This document shows, piece after piece, positions 1-5,668 of a stretch of 5,668 bases of DNA (positions within the stretch are counted from its first letter, which is position 1; the number at the start of each line of letters is the position of its first letter). Source of the DNA: Pseudomonadota bacterium (GTDB lineage: Bacteria; Pseudomonadota; Alphaproteobacteria; Rhizobiales; Hyphomicrobiaceae); NCBI GenBank assembly GCA_021812845.1, contig JAKAML010000112.1, positions 1-5,668 on the forward strand, given 5' to 3'. The notes under the pieces are model-generated. The model was not told the origin of the DNA. It made no database searches and saw only the letters and a program-made list of their open reading frames with translations. The translations under genes were made by a program, and so were the position numbers.

Positions 1-1
1 G

Positions 2-2467
<2,466 letters not shown>

Positions 2468-2469
2468 CC

Positions 2470-3381
2470 ATGGCCACGCGATCGAAGCCCGCCGCACCGG
2501 CCGGGGTGCCGCCACCGCTTCCCGCCCATCTCGTCGCGCGCGCCGTCGCCGACGCGCTGGCCGAGGATCTCGGCCTCGCGGGCGACATCACGACCGATGC
2601 GACGGTGCCGGCCGCCGCACGCGCCGAGGCGGTGCTCGCCGCGCGCCGGGCGGGCGTCGTCTCCGGCACCGCGCTCGCGCGGGCCGCGTTCCACGCGCTC
2701 GATCCGGAGCTGCGCTTCGAGGTCGAGATCGCGGACGGCGGAGCCGTCGCGCCCGGTGCCGCGATCGCCCGCATCGCCGGTCCGGCGCGCGCGATCCTCA
2801 CCGCCGAGCGGGTGGCGTTGAACTTCATGGGCCGCATGTCCGGCATCGCCACCCTGACGCGCCGCTACGTCGACGCCGTCGCCGGCACCGCCGCCGCCAT
2901 CGTCGACACGAGGAAGACCACGCCCGGCCTGCGCGCCTTCGAGAAGTACGCCGTGCGCTGCGGCGGCGGCGGCAACCACCGCGCGGGCCTCTTCGACGCG
3001 ATCCTGATCAAGGACAACCACATTGTCGCCGCCGGCTCGCTCGAGAAGGCGATCACGGCGGCGCGGCGGACGGCGGGGCATCTGGTCAAGGTCGAGGTCG
3101 AGGTCGACACGCTCGACCAGCTCGCCCTGGCGCTCAGGCACCCCATCGACGCCGTCCTCCTCGACAACATGACACCCGACGACCTCCGCCGCGCCGTCGC
3201 CATGGCCGCGGGCCGCGTCCTGACGGAGGCCTCGGGCGGGGTCACGCTCGACACCGTGCGCCGGATCGCCGAGACGGGCGTCGATCTGATCTCGGTCGGC
3301 GCGCTGACCCATTCCGCCCCGGTGCTCGACCTCGGCCTCGATTTCGCGGCCGGCGGCGCGGGGAAACGGGCCTCGCGTTAA
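2470..3381 (+). CDS. nadC: Nicotinate-nucleotide pyrophosphorylase (carboxylating), quinolinate phosphoribosyltransferase
   Basis: NadC converts quinolinate and PRPP to nicotinate mononucleotide, CO2 and PPi, the committed entry of de novo synthesis into NAD; it is a soluble enzyme, usually dimeric. The protein has 303 residues, near the usual 280-300. The N-terminal domain contains LAEDLGLAGDITTDATVP (about residues 30-47). The barrel shows ERVALNFMGRMSGIATLT (113-130), DTRKTTPG (146-153), GGGGNHR (165-171), ILIKDNHI (178-185), KVEVEVDT (207-214), LLDNM (230-234), EASGGV (253-258) and ISVGALTHS (274-282). These supply the Arg/Lys/His cluster that binds both substrates and the acidic residues expected of the family. 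I chose the ATG at 2470 because it lies two bases after the ppdK stop and 12 bases after GGGGAG. A GTG at 2374 would add 32 Arg-rich, non-homologous residues inside ppdK. Tight spacing implies co-transcription and probable translational coupling with ppdK. The usual partners nadA and nadB are not in the window. Confidence 0.97.
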   Translation: MATRSKPAAPAGVPPPLPAHLVARAVADALAEDLGLAGDITTDATVPAAARAEAVLAARRAGVVSGTALARAAFHALDPELRFEVEIADGGAVAPGAAIARIAGPARAILTAERVALNFMGRMSGIATLTRRYVDAVAGTAAAIVDTRKTTPGLRAFEKYAVRCGGGGNHRAGLFDAILIKDNHIVAAGSLEKAITAARRTAGHLVKVEVEVDTLDQLALALRHPIDAVLLDNMTPDDLRRAVAMAAGRVLTEASGGVTLDTVRRIAETGVDLISVGALTHSAPVLDLGLDFAAGGAGKRASR

Positions 3382-3471
3382 CCGCGCTGCCGTTGCCGCT
3401 TGAATTCGCCACAGTTGGTGTGCACCTCTCGGGGGAGCGCCCGTGCGGCGGCGCATGGAAGGCATCCGGGC
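3382..3471 (+). other. Gap between nadC and the small membrane protein gene
   Basis: This is 90 bases without a convincing gene. I see no hairpin followed by a T run, so no clear terminator for nadC. TTGAAT at 3400-3405 resembles a -35 element, but nothing at the right distance resembles a -10. The only good signal is the GGAAGG ribosome site near the 3' end. Read-through from nadC is therefore plausible. Confidence 0.5.
3457..3462 (+). promoter_or_regulatory. Ribosome binding site of the small membrane protein gene
   Basis: GGAAGG sits nine bases before the ATG at 3472, a good Shine-Dalgarno match and spacing. It decides the start: the in-frame TTG at 3400 would add 24 polar residues ahead of the first membrane segment and has no comparable site. 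Confidence 0.65.
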
Positions 3472-3690
3472 ATGGCCCTGCAATACATCGTCATCTGGGG
3501 CTTCACCGCGCTCGTCTCGGCGGCGATCGCCGGCATCATCGCGGGGGTCAAGAACCGCGACGTCGGGTTCTGGGTCGCCTGGGGCTTCATCCTACCGCCG
3601 ATGGTGCTGATCCTGGCCGTGATGCCGACCCGCCCCGGACCGCCCCCGGTGCGGCGGCCGATGGACGCCGACGACCACGTCGACGGGTGA
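3472..3690 (+). CDS. Small two-pass membrane protein of unknown function
   Basis: This is a 72-residue protein that I cannot assign to a named family. The first hydrophobic stretch, about residues 4-26, begins directly after the start, so there is no cleavable signal peptide. A short charged turn (KNRD, 27-30) leads to a second hydrophobic stretch at about 31-51 with FWVAWGFILPP. A Pro/Arg-rich tail follows (PTRPGPPPVRRP, 52-63) and ends in acidic residues. The pattern of a helix, a short K-x-R-x loop, an aromatic-rich W..G..LP segment and a basic proline tail resembles the many small, uncharacterised inner-membrane proteins of proteobacteria. It should sit in the cytoplasmic membrane as a hairpin; by the positive-inside rule the charged loop and the basic tail compete, so topology is uncertain. 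The ATG at 3472 is supported by GGAAGG nine bases upstream. It lies 90 bases after nadC and 122 before the CoA-transferase gene, all on the same strand. Good start context and sensible hydrophobic periodicity argue for a real gene. Confidence 0.75.
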   Translation: MALQYIVIWGFTALVSAAIAGIIAGVKNRDVGFWVAWGFILPPMVLILAVMPTRPGPPPVRRPMDADDHVDG

Positions 3691-3708
3691 TTCCCTGCGT
3701 TTCGCCGC

Positions 3709-3738
3709 TTGACGGGCCCCGAGTCGCAAGACCACAAC
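3709..3738 (+). promoter_or_regulatory. Weak sigma-70-like promoter candidate for the CoA-transferase gene
   Basis: TTGACG at 3709-3714 matches five of six bases of the -35 consensus and is preceded by C, giving CTTGAC as often seen in alphaproteobacteria. With an 18-base spacer the -10 would be CACAAC (3733-3738), only three of six matches. The site lies in the longest gap of the window, about 75 bases before the start codon. A poor -10 keeps confidence low. Confidence 0.25.
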
Positions 3739-3800
3739 CGCACGTCGTCTAGGTTCCGGCCGGGTCGCCTCGCGACGCCGCCGCGGACGGGCCGCAGCAT

Positions 3801-3804
3801 GGAG
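3801..3804 (+). promoter_or_regulatory. Ribosome binding site of the CoA-transferase gene
   Basis: GGAG lies eight bases before the ATG at 3813, close to ideal spacing. The nearby ATG at 3799 is in another frame and overlaps the site, so 3813 is the preferred start. Confidence 0.65.
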
Positions 3805-3812
3805 CGCAAGCG

Positions 3813-5668
3813 ATGCACAGCCAGAAGGATCCGCGCCACGAGGCGCTGCGCTCCCTGGGCGCGCTGGGCACCGGCAAGATCGTGTCGGCGCGGGACGCCG
3901 TTGCCCTGATCCGCTCCGGCGACACCGTGGCGACGGGCGGCTTCGTCGGCATCGGCTTCGCCGAGAACGTGGCCATTGCGCTCGAGGCGCGCTGGCTCGA
4001 GGCCGCGAAGGCGAGCGCCGACGGCATGGGCCAGCCCCGCGACCTGACGCTCGTCTATGCGGCCGGCCAGGGCGACGGCAAGGAGCGCGGGCTCAACCAC
4101 CTCGGCCACAAGGGCCTCGTGCGCCGGGTCGTCGGCGGCCACTGGGGGCTCGTTCCGAAACTGCAGGCGCTGGCGGTCGCGGGCGAGATCGAGGCCTACA
4201 ACCTGCCGCAGGGCGTCATCTCCCACCTCTACCGCGACATCGCCGCCAGGAAGCCCGCCCACCTGTCGCGGGTCGGGCTCGGCACCTTCGTCGATCCGCG
4301 TCACGGCGGCGGCAAGATCAACGCCCGCACCACCGAGGATCTCGTCCGCCTGATCGACCTCGACGGCGAGGAGGCGCTGCTCTACAGGACGTTCCCGATC
4401 GACGTCGCGATCGTCCGCGGCACCACGGCGGATCGCGACGGCAACGTCACCATGGAGCGCGAGGCGCTGACGCTCGAGGCGCTTTCGCTCGCCACCGCCG
4501 CGCGCAACTCCGGCGGCCTCGTCATCGTCCAGGTCGAGCGCATCGCCGAGCAGGGCACGCTCAACCCGCGCCAGGTCAAGATCCCCGGCATCCTCGTCGA
4601 CTGCGTGGTGGTGGCGGAGAAGCCCGAGTACCACATGCAGACCTTTGCCGAGCCCTACAGCGCCGCCTTCGCCGGCGAGATGCGCGTGCCGATGACCTCC
4701 CTCGCGCCGCTCGCCATGGACGAGCGCAAGATCATCGCCCGCCGCGCCGCCCTCGAATTGAAGCCGGGTGCGGTCGTCAACCTCGGCATCGGGATGCCGG
4801 AAGGCATCGCCGCCGTCGCCGCCGAGGAACAGGTGATCGACCTCATGACGCTGACCGCCGAGCCCGGCGTCATCGGCGGCGTGCCGGCGTCGGGGCTCAA
4901 CTTCGGCGCCGCGACCAATACCCAGGCCATCATCGACCAGCCCTACCAGTTCGATTTCTACGACGGCGGCGGCCTCGACATCGCCTTCCTCGGCCTCGCC
5001 CAGGCCGACCGGCAGGGTAATCTCAACGTCTCGAAGTTCGGGCCCCGCCTCGCCGGCGCCGGCGGCTTCATCAACATCAGCCAGGCCGCCAAGGCGGTCG
5101 TGTTCGTCGGCACCTTCACCGCCGGCGGGCTCGAGATCGCGGTCGGCGACGGCCGCCTCGCGATCCGCAAGGACGGCAAGTCGAGGAAGTTCGTCCGCGA
5201 CGTCGAGCACCGCACGTTCTCGGGCGAGGTCGCGCTCCGGCGCGGCCAGCCCGTGCTCTACGTCACCGAGCGCTGCGTTTTCCGCCTGACGCCGCGCGGG
5301 CTCGAGCTCGCCGAGGTCGCGCCCGGCATCGACATCCGCCGCGACATCCTCGCCCACATGGACTTCGAGCCCATCGTCGAGGCGCCGGCGCTGATGGACG
5401 AGCAGATCTTCGATCCGGGCCCGATGTCGCTGCGCGCCAAGCTGCTGACGGTGCCGTTCGCGAGCCGCTTCAGCTACGAGCCGGCGCTCAACATGCTGTT
5501 CGTCAACTTCGAGCAGCTCGAGATCGTCTCCGAGCGCGACGTGGAGCGCATCAGGGCCGAGGTCGAGCGGCGGGTCGCGCTGGCCGGTCGCAAGGTCAAC
5601 GCCATCGTCAACTACACCGGCTGCACGGTCGCGCCGCAGGTGCTCGACAGCTACCGCGCGATGGTGCG
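3813..5668 (+). CDS. Acyl-CoA:acetate/3-ketoacid CoA-transferase, YdiF/Pct type with C-terminal extension, 3'-truncated by the window edge
   Basis: This is a family I CoA-transferase with both halves (the alpha- and beta-like domains) in one chain. It should move CoA between an acyl-CoA and a carboxylate such as acetate, propionate or a 3-oxoacid through a glutamyl-CoA intermediate in the cytosol. The frame is open for 618 codons from ATG 3813, with no stop before the edge. The first half shows TGGFVGIG (41-48), [10 protein letters not shown] (109-118), YNLPQG and [16 protein letters not shown] (155-170). The second half shows NLGIGMPEG (323-331), [11 protein letters not shown] with the expected catalytic E350, [12 protein letters not shown] (382-393), [16 protein letters not shown] and TERCVFRL. 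The core ends near residue 544 ([14 protein letters not shown], 528-541), the usual end of E. coli YdiF and clostridial propionate CoA-transferase (about 525-530 residues). At least 74 further residues follow. GGAG eight bases upstream supports the start. Substrate specificity cannot be read from the sequence. It could be called propionate, acetate or acetoacetate CoA-transferase, so I give no symbol. The fold and class are secure. Confidence 0.93.
   Translation, partial: MHSQKDPRHEALRSLGALGTGKIVSARDAVALIRSGDTVATGGFVGIGFAENVAIALEARWLEAAKASADGMGQPRDLTLVYAAGQGDGKERGLNHLGHKGLVRRVVGGHWGLVPKLQALAVAGEIEAYNLPQGVISHLYRDIAARKPAHLSRVGLGTFVDPRHGGGKINARTTEDLVRLIDLDGEEALLYRTFPIDVAIVRGTTADRDGNVTMEREALTLEALSLATAARNSGGLVIVQVERIAEQGTLNPRQVKIPGILVDCVVVAEKPEYHMQTFAEPYSAAFAGEMRVPMTSLAPLAMDERKIIARRAALELKPGAVVNLGIGMPEGIAAVAAEEQVIDLMTLTAEPGVIGGVPASGLNFGAATNTQAIIDQPYQFDFYDGGGLDIAFLGLAQADRQGNLNVSKFGPRLAGAGGFINISQAAKAVVFVGTFTAGGLEIAVGDGRLAIRKDGKSRKFVRDVEHRTFSGEVALRRGQPVLYVTERCVFRLTPRGLELAEVAPGIDIRRDILAHMDFEPIVEAPALMDEQIFDPGPMSLRAKLLTVPFASRFSYEPALNMLFVNFEQLEIVSERDVERIRAEVERRVALAGRKVNAIVNYTGCTVAPQVLDSYRAMV

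Larger units (their letters stand above)
3691..3812 (+). other. Gap ahead of the CoA-transferase gene
   Basis: This is 122 bases with no convincing gene. It holds a weak promoter candidate, a five-base-pair inverted repeat (GTCGC-CTC-GCGAC, 3764-3776) with no following T run, and the ribosome site of the next gene. The short hairpin is expected by chance at this GC content and I do not call it a terminator. Confidence 0.5.

Noticed and set aside
3091..3108. Triple GTCGAG/GTCGAC hexamer repeat within nadC
   Set aside because: It encodes the conserved VEVEVD stretch of the enzyme, so protein constraint and codon bias explain it.
3400..3471. A TTG start giving a 96-residue version of the small membrane protein
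   Set aside because: It lacks a ribosome site and adds a polar leader. ATG 3472 has GGAAGG at good spacing and sits directly before the first membrane segment.
3764..3776. Inverted repeat GTCGC-CTC-GCGAC as a terminator or operator
   Set aside because: It has only five base pairs and no T run, and such repeats are expected by chance in DNA this GC-rich.
3378..5357. A 659-codon open frame on the minus strand, antisense to the CoA-transferase and small protein genes
   Set aside because: This is the same compositional artefact. It runs through two intergenic gaps and a ribosome site without any domain, and the plus strand encodes a clear CoA-transferase.

Overview
The window is a very GC-rich stretch of bacterial chromosome. 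G or C fills almost every third codon position, and long accidental reading frames run antisense to the real genes. Codon use and the flavour of the proteins suggest an alphaproteobacterium, perhaps Hyphomicrobiales or Rhodospirillales. That is an inference from protein style; no rRNA or other taxonomic marker is present.

Four genes lie head to tail on the plus strand. (1) The 5' edge cuts into ppdK, pyruvate, phosphate dikinase, which is complete except for roughly its first 74 residues and ends at 2467. (2) nadC, quinolinate phosphoribosyltransferase, follows after only two bases (2470-3381). (3) After a 90-base gap comes a gene for a 72-residue protein with two predicted membrane segments and no known function (3472-3690). 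(4) After a 122-base gap comes a long acyl-CoA:acetate/3-ketoacid-type CoA-transferase of the YdiF/Pct kind, which starts at 3813 and is still open at the 3' edge. It has an extra C-terminal module beyond the usual core. This gene gives no closed reading frame because its stop codon lies outside the window, so it is easily missed.

The genes are metabolic housekeeping: pyruvate/PEP interconversion, the last committed step of de novo NAD synthesis, and acyl-CoA/carboxylate exchange. ppdK and nadC look co-transcribed and probably translationally coupled. The other two could belong to the same transcript or have their own promoters; only a weak promoter candidate is visible, ahead of the CoA-transferase. 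I saw no RNA genes, mobile elements, CRISPR arrays, attachment sites or convincing terminators, and no evidence for a new defence or mobile system. The points most worth a second look are the ppdK-nadC pairing, the small membrane protein and the C-terminal extension of the CoA-transferase.
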